A stretch of DNA of 64,000 bases from Cryptomeria japonica (GCF_030272615.1 NC_081405.1:651016920-651080919), one strand, 5' to 3'; counted from the first letter of the stretch, positions 11,821-27,545 are shown. The notes: generated from the sequence alone by a model not told the origin. Made by a program: numbers and translations.

Positions 11821-11896
11821 AAAGGGGCACCACATTTATTGGTCCTGTTTTTTCAGAAAAAAAATAACATAGCATGAAATGTGGTGCCCCTAAAAT
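11821..11896. repeat. Perfect 14-bp inverted repeat in the left arm
   Basis: GGGGCACCACATTT is followed about 45 bp later by its exact complement AAATGTGGTGCCCC. It lies in the segment missing from the right arm, so it may mark the end of a further small foldback unit. Confidence 0.6.
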
Positions 11897-12824
11897 GTCA
11901 ATTTTTTTTAGAATTTTGTAAATCACTCCAGTGAGAAAGTTTATGCCGGATTTTTCGGCTAATTTTTTTATGAATATTTGAATTTTTACGAATTTCTGAG
12001 GTGGACACATCCTAAAACACATAAATTTGAGAGTGCTCCCCTCCAAAATTTGTGAAAACTAATAAATTTTTTTTTTTTTTTTAAATTGTGTAGAATGGAG
12101 TCTAGTTTCTAAAAATGTATTTTTTTTTCAAAATTCGATAAACGGGTAAAAATCTATGGCCAAAATATGACATGTTGGTTTTTGACAAAAATCGGACACA
12201 CTAACAAAAGAAATTATGGATTAAGACCTTAACATTATCAAAATTTAAAAATAATTATATGGTTGGATAGCTAAGAGAGAGCTTGACGATTGTATTGTTT
12301 TTTTTAATTGCATTGAAATACGTGCAAACCTGATAGAGAGCACAAAGAAAAAAGTTAGACAATTTTCAATATTTGCTAGAAAACATGTCTCAGGCTTGAG
12401 AAGGGCGTCCAAGCCTTTGGGTTGGATGCCCAAGACAAATCCAAGCCCTTGGCTTGGTGTTTTCCAAGGCAACACGTTTGGCGCACGCCAAATGAAAAAA
12501 ATTTAAAAAATCATTTGGTGTGCGCCATATAAGGTGCACGCCAAATGTATTTCATGCAATTTTTTCATCTTTAAGAGCACAAAGTTTTCTCTCTTTGAAT
12601 ATATACATAAAATATAACATTTAAGTATAAGTCATATTTCTATTTGTCTTTTTCCTTTCTTATACTTTAAGTTATATTTTCAGAATGTTTGAGAGTGGTT
12701 CCAGATCTCTAGGAGCTATAATGCAGATTCTAGTTTTCAGAGTATTCATATAAATTTCAAACTTAGTTAAATTTTAGTAATTAGCATGCTCATATCAGCA
12801 CAATCTCTCTGGTGTCTTCCTTGC

Positions 12825-15890
<3,066 letters not shown>

Positions 15891-16326
15891 ATACGAGCAT
15901 GCTAATTATTAAAATTGATTGTCTGAAATTTATATAAATACTCTAAAAACTAGAATCTTCATTATAACTCCTAGAGATCTAGAACCACTCTCAAACATCC
16001 TGACAATATATACATAAAACATAACTTAAAGTATAAGTCACATTTCTATTTGTCTCTTATACTTAAATGTTATGTTTTATGTATATATTCAGAGATAAAG
16101 AAGCTAGAAGAGAAGGATAAATTGCAATTTCCAAATTGAAAATGCACTTGTCAAAATGCAAATGCATTTGGCGCGTGGCATGCCCAAACCTCAAGTTCGA
16201 CATGCCAAGCCTATTTGGCATGTGCCAAATAGGGTGCATGCCTTATTAGGCGTGCACCAAAGGGCTTGATGGGGACCAAAAAACAATTTGGCACCTTTTT
16301 GGTCCTCCATCTTGGTGCACTTGCCC

Positions 16327-16977
16327 TACTAGTGTCTTCATGATAGAGATGATGTCATATCACTCATTGCAAGTGTGATATGATGTTGTGAATCTCTTCA
16401 CTTGCCTGATCATTCATGATATATGTTATTGTATTTGTTGTTGTATGTGTATTGGTGGTGATAGGTTTGCAGGTATTAGACATCGACTCCACCTGGCTTC
16501 ATAAGTCTAAGCCTGTCTTCATCCAAATGGCAAGTTGATCGAAGGCGACATGGAATCCCATTCTACACTCTAGGTTTAAGTTGATTACCCTTGTTAGTTT
16601 AGTGTCCTAGTGTATATTGTTGTTTAGCGTCAAGTGGTCTCTTGAGTTATCCTATGTTGGATTCTTTTGAAGTGTTTTGATTATTGGTTGATTAATTATT
16701 AATTAATCGGCTCATATAGTTTATAATAATAAATTAAATTAATAGTTGATATTAATATTTAATTGATGAGAGATTGTTATTAAGAATTATTTATTAATGA
16801 TTTTATATTAAGGATTATTTGTTATTTATTATTTATTTATTAAGTTGTGGCATTAATATTATTTGGGTGTTATGGTTTAATTATTTAATTAGGCCTTATT
16901 GTTTATTGTGCCTTAGTTTATTTATTTAATTGGTTGATTATATTAATATTTCTCTTTTTACCCTTTGGGTTAATTAA
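16327..16977. other. Part of element H between two insertions
   Basis: An AT-rich, TTAAT-rich stretch without ORFs, continuous with 11269-11614 on one side and 35943 onward on the other once the TIR element and E1 are removed. Confidence 0.5.
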
Positions 16978-17836
16978 TGTAAAGCGGAAAAATCGAACCC
17001 TAGTTGTTCTCCCCCCACTCCAAGGAGAGAGGAGGTCACTAGGGTTGATGGTTTTCACTTAGGAGGGACTTTACATTCAAAAGAGGGGTTGAAACCCACA
17101 AGATCCAATCCCAGACAATGCAGGAACGGATTCTAAATGAGTTTCAAGGGTTAAGACATCAAGGATACCCTCTTTTGTAAAGAATGTAGATAGAAAGATT
17201 GAACTAGGAATGCATGTAAAGTAAGAAAGATTCGCTTATAAACAGAGATAGGGATACGGGATGAAGCTGCGGACCTGGAATTAGTAGTAAAATGTCGAGA
17301 TGATGCTGTTCTACAAATTTGAGTGAAAGTTGACGGGACGATGGCGCCCGACGTGCACACGGTCCTCCGAAAAATCCGCGAAACGAAGGGGGACCTGTTC
17401 GTCTCTGCACAAGGATTCCAGATCTTCAATTACAGCCACGTACCTGCAACCTACACATAGAAAAGAGAGGACGATTGGGGGGTTAGGGATTAGGGGTTTT
17501 CCTTTAGGTCAAACCCCGGTTTTGGAATTAACCAAGAAATGAGAATGTTGTAAATGTAAATGTTTGTAATGTAAACAATTACTGATACCTTGTTGTAAGA
17601 ATGTTTGTATTCTTACATGCGAAGGTGTAATGTATGTTGTATGTTGTATGTTGTATGTTGTATGTGATCTCCTCTTCAATGGTTGAATCCTTGTCTTGAA
17701 TGCAACACTTAGCCTTGAATGGAGACTTAGAATGCTCAATTGCTTGAAGGAATGCTTGAATGCTTGAATGTTTGAATATCGGTTCCGCGTCTTGCCCTTG
17801 CTTATTCCTTCCTCCCTTTCTAGGAGAGGAAAAGTA

Positions 17837-17846
17837 GTTTATATAC
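17837..17846 (-). promoter_or_regulatory. TATA box in LTR A
   Basis: The minus strand reads GTATATAAAC. The same motif lies at 27153-27162 (LTR B), 33804-33813 (C) and 35608-35617 (D). It lies 3' (minus sense) of the hairpin repeats, so these belong to U3. Confidence 0.6.
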
Positions 17847-17967
17847 TTGTCAATTAGGGTTGAGAGACTAATTTTTCCGACCTTAGGCCGACCAGGAAAC
17901 ATTATTTCCCGAATTGCAAACTTAAAGACCCGATGCCCAAAAGAGACTGGGCTCAAAATAGGGCCAG

Positions 17968-18115
17968 GGACCAGGGCGCTAGACGCCATGGTCCTGGGGG
18001 ACCAGGGCGCTGGGCGCCATGGTCCTGGAGGACCAGGGCGCTGGGCGCCCTAGTCCAGAAGGACCAGGGCACTAGGCGCCCTAGTCCAGAAGGACCAGGG
18101 CGCTGGGCACTATGG
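17968..18115 (-). repeat. 31-bp hairpin VNTR in LTR A (five units)
   Basis: Units start with ACCAGGGC at 17970, 18001, 18032, 18063 and 18094, an exact 31-bp period. Each can fold: GGACCAGGGCGC, a 3-nt loop, then GCGCCATGGTCC, with one mismatch. LTR B of E2 has three units (27285-27375). LTRs C (33938-33960) and D (35735-35765) have one each. Confidence 0.9.
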
Positions 18116-18290
18116 TCCCACCTCCCGGGACAGCAGGGTGCAAGGAGGGATCATGCCAAGGTGCAGAAAAATGCAGTTTTTGGTGTCACAAGCAGGTTTC
18201 GGGGTCTCCATTCAGGTTCAATGTTGCGCCGCCATCGTGAAGACCCAAATGCAGTCGAAATTGCAAGTGTCGCAATTTTAGGACGCTACA

Positions 18291-18304
18291 TTTAGCCCCC
18301 ACTT
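18291..18304 (-). promoter_or_regulatory. Polypurine tract of E1
   Basis: The minus strand reads AAGTGGGGGCTAAA directly before the 3' LTR start TGTAGCG. A near copy (CTTGGGGGCTAAAT) lies at about 18694-18707. The equivalent tract of E2 is at 27546-27559. Confidence 0.75.
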
Positions 18305-19038
18305 TAGCGGGAGTATAAGCGTACGCCCATACTTTCGGTAAAGTACAAGGAAACAACATTGAAAAACTTTCACCACGTCAAGGAGGCAAGATACACCAAG
18401 CCCCCAGTGGACTAAGGATCTTACGACTTCGATTGACAAAGTAAAAGGGAAGATCATGAGGGAGAACCATGACTGTCAGTAGTAAGGTTCCCTCACTATA
18501 AGTCATGCAAGAAAGATATCAAAAATTTTCAAGGCAAAGCTAAATTCGCCAAGAAACTTTCAAGTATCTTGAAGAGATATGAACGGGATGTATGCCCCCC
18601 TACATTAAAGCGATCACACACGCCTCACCGAGGGTGATTGCTTTAAGGTAGTGATACATATAAGAAATGAGAAAGGAGCACGTTATCACAAGGATTTAGC
18701 CCCCAAGTGTGAGATAAGCCCAAGGATAATAGACACAAAACACAAAGCACAAGGTGACTTCGCTTTCCTCGGGGTCAGTATGCTGTATGATAATTCATGT
18801 ATATCATATGTATGTATGCATAATTGTTCTTCATTCCCCAATCAAGGAAGGTCACCTAGAAGAAGGGAACACATGTGTCTTTTGAGTCAACATGAGAGAG
18901 ACCAAAAGAGATCTCAATGCTTTGCATCGTCCTCAAGTAGACAATACTAAGGACAACAAATAGAAGAATGAGAATAACACATAGAAGAAGTAACAAAAGA
19001 GATCAAGAGAGGAGGAGAGAGTTTGCTATGCTAATGAA
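18305..19038 (-). other. E1 3' untranslated region with hairpin module
   Basis: No gene. On the minus strand a 13-bp stem (18634-18646 pairs with 18605-18617, one G-T pair) with an inner CCTC/GAGG stem is followed by TGTAGGGGGGCATAC. E2 has the same layout at 27846-27901. Confidence 0.6.
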
Positions 19039-22000
19039 CTAGTCTAGCACGTCATCTACCCCCCGATCTTGCTGATCAATATTTCGGGAAGGTAGGAAAC
19101 ACGCTAGAGGAGGAACATCCAACACAACAGATGGAGCTATCACAAGATCCAAACAAGGGCTATATTCATGATCCAAGCCACGTTGTTCTTGTCTAGGAGC
19201 TAGGATAAGTGCTTTAGAAAATTTGTTAGATAAAGGGTTATCAATATCAACATATTCATATTCACTATCAGAATGAAGAGGAGTAACATTTTCATCATGA
19301 ATAACATTTTCATCTATATCATCATCAAGATTTATAAAAATAGGATCTTTAACTCACACCGGATCAAGACCATCATGCACCTTATGTTTAGGAGATTTCG
19401 GCTCAATCTTCGGCTGAGGAGAAAATGGAATAATACTAGCTGAAGGTGTTTTTGGGGATTGCAAAGTTTGAGAAGCAGCTGCCTGAGCTCTAAGACGACG
19501 CTTTCGTCGGCGTTCACGTGCAGAACGATTTCGTCTAGTCTTAGTAAGAAGTTGAGAAGATTGAGGAGGAGGAATGTTCTCATCCTTATCACTTGGGTGT
19601 TTAGGTTGTGGTCTCTTAGGTTGAATAATAGGAGAAGAGGAAGGTCTCTTCTCTCCATAAGAGGAAGGAGGAGGAACGGCTCCATATAAAGGAGGAATAT
19701 TTGGTTTAGGAAGGAGACCAAGTCCATCATGATGAGGAGGTATAGGTCTACTTTTAGAAAGTTTATTAGATATAGGCATAGTCACATTCATAGGGATGGG
19801 TTGGGAATCTTCTTGAGGAAAGACATTAGTTTTATCTTTCAAAGGAAGAACTTCCTTCTCAAGAATGATAGGAATATCAAGTTTGGGTGTTCTAGGTTCA
19901 CTTAGAGATAGGATCATATCTTTTTTCCACCTTTGATAAGATTTGAAAAGATGATCACTTCGCAGAGGAAGAGATTGGAATTGTTTAGGCCAAAAGTAAT
20001 CAATAGGAATGCTAGAAGTTCTTTCAGCTGGTTTAAAGAGACTATGATTGACAGTAACAACTTCACCATTATGGGGAAATTTCAAACACTTGTGAATAGG
20101 AGAAGCAATAGCTTTCATGGAAGATAGCCAAGGATAGCCTAGCTTCACACGAAATTGTTCGGATGATGGAATAATAGCAAAGACCACATCAAGGGATTTG
20201 TTATGGACCTCAATAGGTAATGTAATAGAATCAATTGCAGGAGAAGAAAATGCATCAAATAGTTTACAACCACATTTGTTTCATCATAGATCACTTGATT
20301 CAATTGCAAAGTAAAAAGAAATTCTTCAGTAATGATATTAACTATACAAGAAGGATCAATAAGCACTCCACGACAAGGTGTATTCTTGACTTTTGCAACT
20401 ATATATAAAGGACCATCAGGTGCCCTGATAGTTTCACTGGAATCAAAGGTGATGGAAGGTTCTTTAGGGATTTTCTGCTGCTCCACAAAGTTAATCACAT
20501 TCGGAGTCATAGACACAAGATCATCAGGTGAGACAGAGGAATCAGTAGTATCAATCGCATTAGAGGTATGAGAAGGTAATGGATCAGTAAAAATCTTAAG
20601 ATTTTGGTTAGGAGGAGCTACAGATGTGTTGCCTTTATCATTCACACCGGAAACAGAGATAGTATTATTATCAATCAAATCTTGAATTTTACCCTTTAAA
20701 GCAAAACATTTTTCAGTATCATGCCCAGGTTGATGATGAAATTGACAAAAAGATTTGTTATCAAAATAGGGTGAATTAATCTTTGTAGGATCTATTTGCC
20801 TTATAGGAGGGAGGGTAAGCACATTTTGTTCCAATAACTTATTCATAATACTATGCAATGATTCATTCAAAGGAGTAAACTTTCTTTCTTTCTTGAAAAA
20901 CTTAGAAATAGGAGGCACACCTGATGCTGCATTCACATTGTTGTTGATGATGTTTTCATTGAATTTAATGGACTCTCTGTTCGGTTTAAACTTCCCAAAT
21001 GGGTGTTGACTACTATCACCCTTATCACTCGGAGCCATAGGATTTGCTTGTTCCATTTGACTCACAGTCAGTTGATAATTGTGAAGAGTTGCGCACAACT
21101 GTTGGAAAGAAGTAAACTCAGAAAACAGAAGTTTTTCTCTAATATCTTTTTGTAAATTAGAAATAAAGATTCTTTGAATATCATTGTCAGGTACTGGAAA
21201 AGAAATTTGAGTATACAAATGCTTATATCTACCAATGAAATCAGTCACTTTTTCTTTAACACCTTGTTTACAATGCATTAAATCAATCAAAGTAACTTTA
21301 GGACTTATATTGTTTTGAAATTGTTGAATAAAAGCATTTACAAGTTGTTCAAAAGAAGTAATAGAATAAGAAGGCAACGAGCAATACCATTGTAGGGCTT
21401 TATCTCTTAATGTTCTAGTAAACAGTTTTGCAAGCAACCTTTGGTCATAAGCAAAATCAGTACATATTGTTTGAAAGGTCTTAACATGTGTTAGAGGGTC
21501 ACCCTTACCATTATAAAGCTCCAAATGCGGAATTTCAACATGTTTAGGGGGAATAGCTCGAACAATGTCAAGAGAAAGTGGGCTCGCAACATCAAATGTG
21601 GGCACACTAAACTTAGATTGATTCATAGAGGCAATTTGTTGCTGTAAAGAAGAGACAGTTTGTGCAAGATTGTTAATGGTCGCTTCAGTCGAAGAGTTCA
21701 TATTAGACGTGTTAGATTGTGATGGAGGTATTATGTTATTGAAAGAAGGTATTAATTGAGAGTAAGGTGGTGGGACACTATGATAGTTAGTCATAGGAGA
21801 TGATTGGAAAGGAGGAACACTACAAGGAGGAATGGAATGGTTAAATGAATTTCCCCCTTGCGTCATGTTTATTTGTGGAGATGAAATAGGGACACTCATT
21901 GAAGGAATGAATGAAGAAGTTGGATTGAATGAAGGAAGAGGGTTGATTGAAGAAGAGGGATTGCCCCCATGACTGGTGATCATAGGCAGAATGTCTTGTA

Positions 22001-22043
22001 TTGAAGTAGTCATTATGTTTGATGTAAAAGTAGGTATACTAGC

Positions 22044-23472
22044 TGTAGTCACATAAATCTGTCCATTTTAATTAAATGAATATTTCGTATTTATTTGATT
22101 AAAAATCCACTAGCCATCAGTTAATTAAATTAATATTTAATTAATTTATCCCCAAACATTCTTCTATTAATTAAATAAATTATTCAATTTATTTTAATTA
22201 ATTCATTAAACCAAATACAAATCAATTAAATAAATAAAATCTATTTATTTAATTAAATCCCCCTTTTCTTCTTTTAAATAAAATATTTATTTAAATCATT
22301 ATCCCCACCCCACTTGCATTTTCCTACAAATGCAACTTGCACACATTTTGAAATAAATGAATTTTTATTTTAAATAAAATCCTATTTTCCCTCACCCACC
22401 AAATCCACTTGCAAAATCTAATCCCCTTCTAGATTCTTCTAACCCCTTCCTAATTAGCCTAATCCATCCCCTAATTATTGTCACATTCCTAAGCAAAATG
22501 GAGTCACTTCTCAAATGGCCCAAAGTCTTGGATAACCATTGAAGGTTTTCAACCTTCAACCACCAAAAACCCCAAAGTCTTTGAAAACCATTAAAGGCTT
22601 CCAACTTTCAACCACTTAATCCCCAAAGTCTCCAATAACCATTAATGGTTAACTCAAACCCTTCCACATGGTTAAAACATTTGTTTTGACTCAACCTCTA
22701 CCCAACCCAAGGGTCTCATCAGGTCATTAATGCTTTGACCATGATTATCTCTTAATCATTTGCACAAAGGTTTATCCTTGGATTAACTCCTAATCCAGTG
22801 GGTAATCCTAATTTAGGCTTCACTCTTAGCCTTTAGATAACCATGAGGTCTTCTCAGGCCTTTAATGTCTCCAACCCCTTTCTTTCAACCCAATCCTGTG
22901 TTGACACTTGTCACCATGTCATTGGTGCAAATTGTGCACATGGATCCCCAACTTTCAAGCTTGACCCTTGATTAAACCTTTCAATCCTGGCCATCCATTG
23001 CTCCATTTTTCCTATAAATAGAGCCCATTCCTTCATAATCCAGATCCTGAAAACTTGTATACATTTAGGCTATAGACATTTTTAGAGAGCATTTAGCATA
23101 AACAATCTAATCTTTTGTCTTTTGGTTAAACTATATCATTTTAGCATTAGCATTAGCTTTTTATTTCACATTTAGAGCTATATTACAATCTCAATCCTCC
23201 ATAAGCATCCATAGTGCAAAAAGCTGCTGAGAGCTACACTATTTTGGAACTTGGAGAGGAGAGGAACAAGGGAGAAGGAACTAGGAGTATGTTAGGAGGT
23301 ATTTGGAGATGCCTCATCATGTTTGCTTTGATAGTTAAATATGCTTGCATGCTTATAGTCTCTCTTTTGGTATGCCTTTTTAGATTAGTTTTCGATTGAC
23401 TAACACTAATGGTTTGTATGTTTTTGTGTTGATTGATCTTAGACTAATCTTGTGCCATTTAGGAGGGCATCA
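22044..23472 (+). repeat. 5' LTR of E3
   Basis: 1429 bp, TGTAGTCACA...GGGCATCA. The first 350 bp is rich in TTAATTAAATAAAT palindromes. A TATA box (cctataaata) lies at 23011-23020. Small ORFs (22392-22604, 23214-23399) recur in the other LTR and are not genes. Confidence 0.92.
23011..23020 (+). promoter_or_regulatory. TATA box of E3 5' LTR
   Basis: CCTATAAATA followed by gagcccattcc; repeated at 24791-24800 in the 3' LTR. Confidence 0.65.
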
Positions 23473-23474
23473 TT

Positions 23475-23492
23475 TGGTGAACCCGACGTGAA
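23475..23492 (+). promoter_or_regulatory. Primer-binding site candidate of E3
   Basis: TGGTGAACCCGACGTGAA, two bases after the 5' LTR. It starts with TGG as a tRNA 3' CCA complement should. The tRNA could not be identified. The same 18 bases occur, on the minus strand, beside the 5' LTR of E1. Confidence 0.6.
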
Positions 23493-23645
23493 TCCAAACC
23501 CCACCACATTTTCACTGTATCTCTTGCATGACCTCAGGGTACTCGTTGGCTTGTTGTTTCTTCATATTCACTCCATTTTCTCTTATTCTTTCATCATTAG
23601 TTCTAATTTCTTCTATTCTACATCCCCTCCACTTTTCATTCTTTT

Positions 23646-23816
23646 TCGAGAGATCGCCCGATTTTTCAAAAAAAAAAAAAAAAAAAAAAAAATTCGGCCC
23701 ATCTCTCGAGGGGGCATACCACCCATTAAATTTACATTTTATGGGGCATTTCTTCACACCAGTTTTTCTTTCTTTGAAACAATGCGATAAACCACACTGT
23801 CTCAAAGAGGGGCAAA
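23646..23816 (+). promoter_or_regulatory. Hairpin, G-rich motif and polypurine tract of E3
   Basis: TCGAGAGATCGCCCGA pairs with TTCGGCCCATCTCTCGA (23693-23709) around a long A run. GGGGGCATACC follows at once. CTCAAAGAGGGGCAAA (23801-23816) is the polypurine tract before the 3' LTR. Confidence 0.7.
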
Positions 23817-25252
23817 TGTAGTCACACAAATCTGTCCATTTAATTAAATGAATATTTCGTATTTATTTGATTAAAAATCCACTAACCATCAATTAATTAA
23901 ATTAATATTTAATTAATTCATCCCCAAACATTCTTCTATTAATTAAATAAATTATTCAATTTATTTTAATTAATTCATTAAAATCAAATTCCCATTAATT
24001 AAATAAATAAAATCTATTTATTTAATTAAATCCCCCTATTCCTCTTTTAAATAAATAAAATAAAATATTTATTTAAATCATTATCCCCACCCCACTTGCA
24101 TTTTCCTACAAATGCAACTTGCACACATTTTGAAATAAATGAATTTTTATTTTAAATAAAATCCTATTTTCCCTCACCCACCAAATCCACTTGCAAAATC
24201 TAATCCCCTTCTAGATTCTTCTAACCCCTTCCTAATTAACTTAATCCATCCCCTAATTATTGTCACATTCCTAAGCAAAATGGAGTCACTTCTCAAATGG
24301 CCCAAAGTCTTGGATAACCATTGAAGGTTTTCAACCTTCAACCACCAAAAACCCCAAAGTCTTTGAAAACCATTAAAGGCTTCCAACTTTCAACCACTTA
24401 ATCCACAAAGTCTCCAATAACCATTAATGGTTAATTCAACTCTCCCACATGGTTAAGACATTTGTTTTGACTCAACCTCTACCCAACCCAAGGGTCTCAT
24501 CAAGCCTTCAATGCTTTGACCATGATTATCTCTTAATCATTTGCACAAAGGTTTATCCTTGGATTAACTCCTAATCCAGTGGGTAATCCTAATTTAGACT
24601 TGACCCTTAGCCTTTAGATAACCATGAAGTCTTCTCAGGCCTTTAATGCCTCCAACCTCTTTTCTCAGCCCAATCCTGTGTTGACATTTGTCACCATTTC
24701 ATTGGTGCAAATTGTGCACATGGATCCCCAACTTTCAAGCTTGACCCTTGATTAAACCTTTCAATCCTGGCCATCCATTGCTCCATTTTTCCTATAAATA
24801 GAGCCCATTCCTTCATAATCCAGATCCTGAAAACTTGTATACATTTAGGCTATAGACATTTTTAGAGAGCATTTAGCATAAACAATCTAATCTTTTGTCT
24901 TTTGGTTAAAATATATCATTTTAGCATTAGCATTAGCTTTTTATTTCACATTTAGAGCTATATTACAATCTCAATCCTCCATAAGCATCCATAGTGCAAA
25001 AAGCTGCTGAGAGCTACACTATTTTGGAACTTGGAGAGGAGAGGAACAAGGGAGAAGGAACTAGGAGTATGTTAGGAGGTATTTGGAGATGCCTCATCAT
25101 GTTTGCTTTGATAGTTAAATATGCTTGCATGCTTATAGTCTCTCTTTTGGTATGCCTTTTTAGATTAGTTTTCGATTGACTAACACTAATGGTTTGTATG
25201 TTTTTGTGTTGATTGATCTTAGACTAATCTTGTGCCATTTAGGAGGGCATCA
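23817..25252 (+). repeat. 3' LTR of E3
   Basis: 1436 bp, a near copy of the 5' LTR with small indels and scattered substitutions. It ends GGGCATCA and is followed by the target duplication CTAGC. Confidence 0.92.
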
Positions 25253-25701
25253 CTAGCAATAGGAGTTGTCAAAGGAATAGAATGATTGACTTGAGTAGGA
25301 GGTTGTGTATAACCTGAAGTTTCGGCACAACTCTTCATAGGCATCACATTCGAATCCACAATGTGTGCAATACCACGCAAAATATCAATTCCATTCTTAT
25401 CACTTTGAACCATACGTTTTAGACCCTCAATTAATGAAAGAGCTTGACTATCAGGGTATTCTTGAGACATCCATTGTCGAAAATCATCAAATTGGTTATC
25501 CAATTTCGAAAGTTGTTCTACAGAAACCTCATGGAGAGCTTCTTCATCATTAAGAGGATTAGAGGAATTACCCATGTCCTCGTTAAAAAGGCCATTCAAA
25601 TTAGGTTCCATCTCCTCAGTAATTAAACCTTGGAAGGACTTAATTCTAAGGCTTCGCCTAACAGGAATAGTGTAAGTAGGGCTTATTGTTGTAAAACTCA
25701 T

Positions 25702-26255
25702 GCACTAAAGAGAGAGAGAAGATTTTGAATTTTAGAGGTAGCAAATTTCAATAAAATCAGCCAATCTCCTAGATTTAAGCTGTTAAATGCAATCAGGACA
25801 ATCTCCCGAAATTTCGGAAAAAATGTCCGGGACCGTGGCGAACGGAGTGCACACGGTCCTCGCAACTTTTTTCGAAATTTTCAGAGATGAAAGTTATGAT
25901 GATTTTAAAGCTAATCTGAAAAAATTGAGTGATTTTACGATCTGTAGATAGGCCAAATTAAAGTTGCAATCTCAAAATTGAACCCTACCAAGATTGTTGA
26001 AAAATGTAAAATTTGAATTTTGAAAAAGAGGGGGAAACTGAAATTTTGAATTTTATGATTTTAGAGGGAATACTAAAAGCAATGCAAGTTTTGAAATTTA
26101 AAAATTGACTCAATTTCACGCAAAATTCAATTTTGAAAGTGGAAATCAAGGTTGTTGCAATTAAACACTTAATTTCAAAAGTCACAAACTGCAAAAATTT
26201 GAATAAAGCACTGAAATTTTGAATGAATGCCAACACACTTTTCAGATTTAGGACT
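25702..26255 (-). other. E1 leader, gag-proximal part
   Basis: Non-coding leader between E2 and the E1 gag start. It holds one GGACCGTG...CACGGTCC hairpin motif (25829-25860). The leader resumes beyond E2 at 34128. Confidence 0.75.
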
Positions 26256-26260
26256 GTAAG

Positions 26261-27545
26261 TGTAAAGCGGAAAATCACGATCGAACCCTAGTTGCTCTCC
26301 CCTCTTCCAACTCCAAGGAGAGAGAAGGGAGATTCACTCTAGGGTTGATGGTTTTCACTTAGGGGAGAGACTTTACATTCAAAAGAGGGGTTGAAACCCA
26401 CAAGATCCAATCCCACACAATGCGAGATTGGATGCTAAATGTGTTTCAAGGGTTAAGAAAGCAAGGCTACCCTCTTTTGTAAAGAATGTTGATAGAAGAA
26501 TTAAGCTAGGAATGCATAGAAAGTGACAAAGATTCGCTTATAAACTGAGATAGGGATATAGGATGAAGCTGGGGACCTGGAATTAGCAGTAAAATGTCGA
26601 TACGGCGTTGTCCTGCAAATTTGAGCAAAAGTTGACGGGACGATGGCGCCCGGCGTGCACACGGTCCTCCGAAAAATCCGCGAAACGAAGGGGGATCTGT
26701 TCGTCTCTGCACAAGGATTCCAGATCTTCAATTTCAGCCGCGTACCTACAACCTACACACAGAAAAGCGAAGACGATTGGGGGGTTAGGGATTAGGGGTT
26801 TGCCTTTAGGTCAAACCCCGGTTTTGGAATTAACCAAGAAATGAGAAATTGCTGTAAATGTAATGTAAAACAAGTACTAATACCTTGTTGTAAGGATGTT
26901 TGTATCCTTATGTGCGAAGGTATAGATGTTGTTGTTTGTTGTATGTTGTATGTTGTAGCATGTAATGTGTTGTGCGTGATCTCCTCTTCAATGGTTGAAT
27001 CCTTGTCTTGAATGCAACACTTAGCCTTGAATGGAGACTTAGAATGATCAATTGCTTGAAGGAATGCTTGAATGCTTGAATGCTTGAGTATAGTTTTCAC
27101 GATTTTTCCCTCATGTATGTATCTATATATCCAAATGAGAGAGGAAAATGTAGTTTATATACTTGTCGTTTAGGGTTAATAGACTGATTTTCCCGACCTT
27201 AGGCCGACCAGGAAAGATAATTTTCCAATTTGCAAACATAAAGACCCGAAGTCCAAAAGAGACCGGGCCCAAAATAGGACCCAGGGACCAGGGCGCTGGG
27301 CGCCATGGTCCTGGGGGACCAGGGCGCTGGGCACCCTGGTCCTGAAGGACCAGGGCGCTGGGCGCTCTGGTCCCAACTCCCGGGACAGCAGGGTGCAAAG
27401 GAGGTTCAGGCCAGGGTGCAAGAAAATGCAGTTTTTGGTGTCATAATCAGGTTTCGGGGTCTCCATTCAGGTTCAGTGTTGCGTCGCCATTGTGAAGACC
27501 CAAATGCGGTCGAAATTGCAAGTGTCGCAATTTTAGGACGCTACA
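26261..27545 (-). repeat. LTR B (3' LTR of E2)
   Basis: 1285 bp, three copies of the 31-bp hairpin unit. Flanked on its high side by the polypurine tract at 27546-27559. Confidence 0.92.

Larger units (their letters stand above)
16978..18290 (-). repeat. LTR A (3' LTR of E1)
   Basis: 1313 bp, TG...CA. It is bordered on its high side by the polypurine tract (minus strand AGTGGGGGCTAAA), which fixes the minus orientation. It contains a 31-bp repeat array (five copies) and a TATA box at 17837-17846. Confidence 0.92.
22044..25252 (+). mobile_element. E3: non-autonomous LTR element with 344-bp interior
   Basis: 5' LTR 22044-23472, interior 23473-23816, 3' LTR 23817-25252, TSD CTAGC at 22039-22043 and 25253-25257. 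The LTRs are near-identical along 1.43 kb. The interior holds only a primer site, an A-rich tract, a hairpin and a polypurine tract, and no coding sequence. It sits on the opposite strand to E1 and cuts the E1 gag at the Ala-Ser codons of ASIPTF. Confidence 0.93.
19039..25701 (-). pseudogene. E1 gag-protease-like gene, split by E3
   Basis: The start at 25701 (MSFTTISPTYTIPVRRSL) is shared with E2. The first part runs 25701-25258; E3 then interrupts, and the frame resumes at 22043 (ASIPTFTSN). The retrotrans_gag domain has LELYNGKGDP, ALQWYCSLP and LVNAFIQQF. A Cys/His cluster follows (CQFHHQPGHDTEKC), typical of Tat/Athila-type Gag. The protease-like domain has LIDPSCIVN. One base is missing near 20268 relative to E2, shifting the frame into the part that continues as 20187-19354 (GYPWLSS, then the basic tail RRNRSARERRRKRRLRAQ). 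A CGA in E2 is TGA here (19350-19352); the stop shared with E2 is at 19039-19041. The gene is dead from three independent hits, but it supports the same protein model as E2. Confidence 0.88.

Noticed and set aside
17847-18295. Gly/Pro/Arg-rich ORFs (also at 27163-27550 and 33814-34077)
   Set aside because: They arise from the 31-bp hairpin repeats in the LTRs and change length with copy number.
19459-20571. Plus-strand ORFs opposite the E1 and E2 gag genes
   Set aside because: They are antisense shadows of the minus-strand gag frame with no independent motif.
22392-22604. 70-residue ORF repeated at 24174-24386, and 61-residue ORF at 23214 and 24994
   Set aside because: They duplicate because they lie in the two LTRs of E3; no domain or codon signal.
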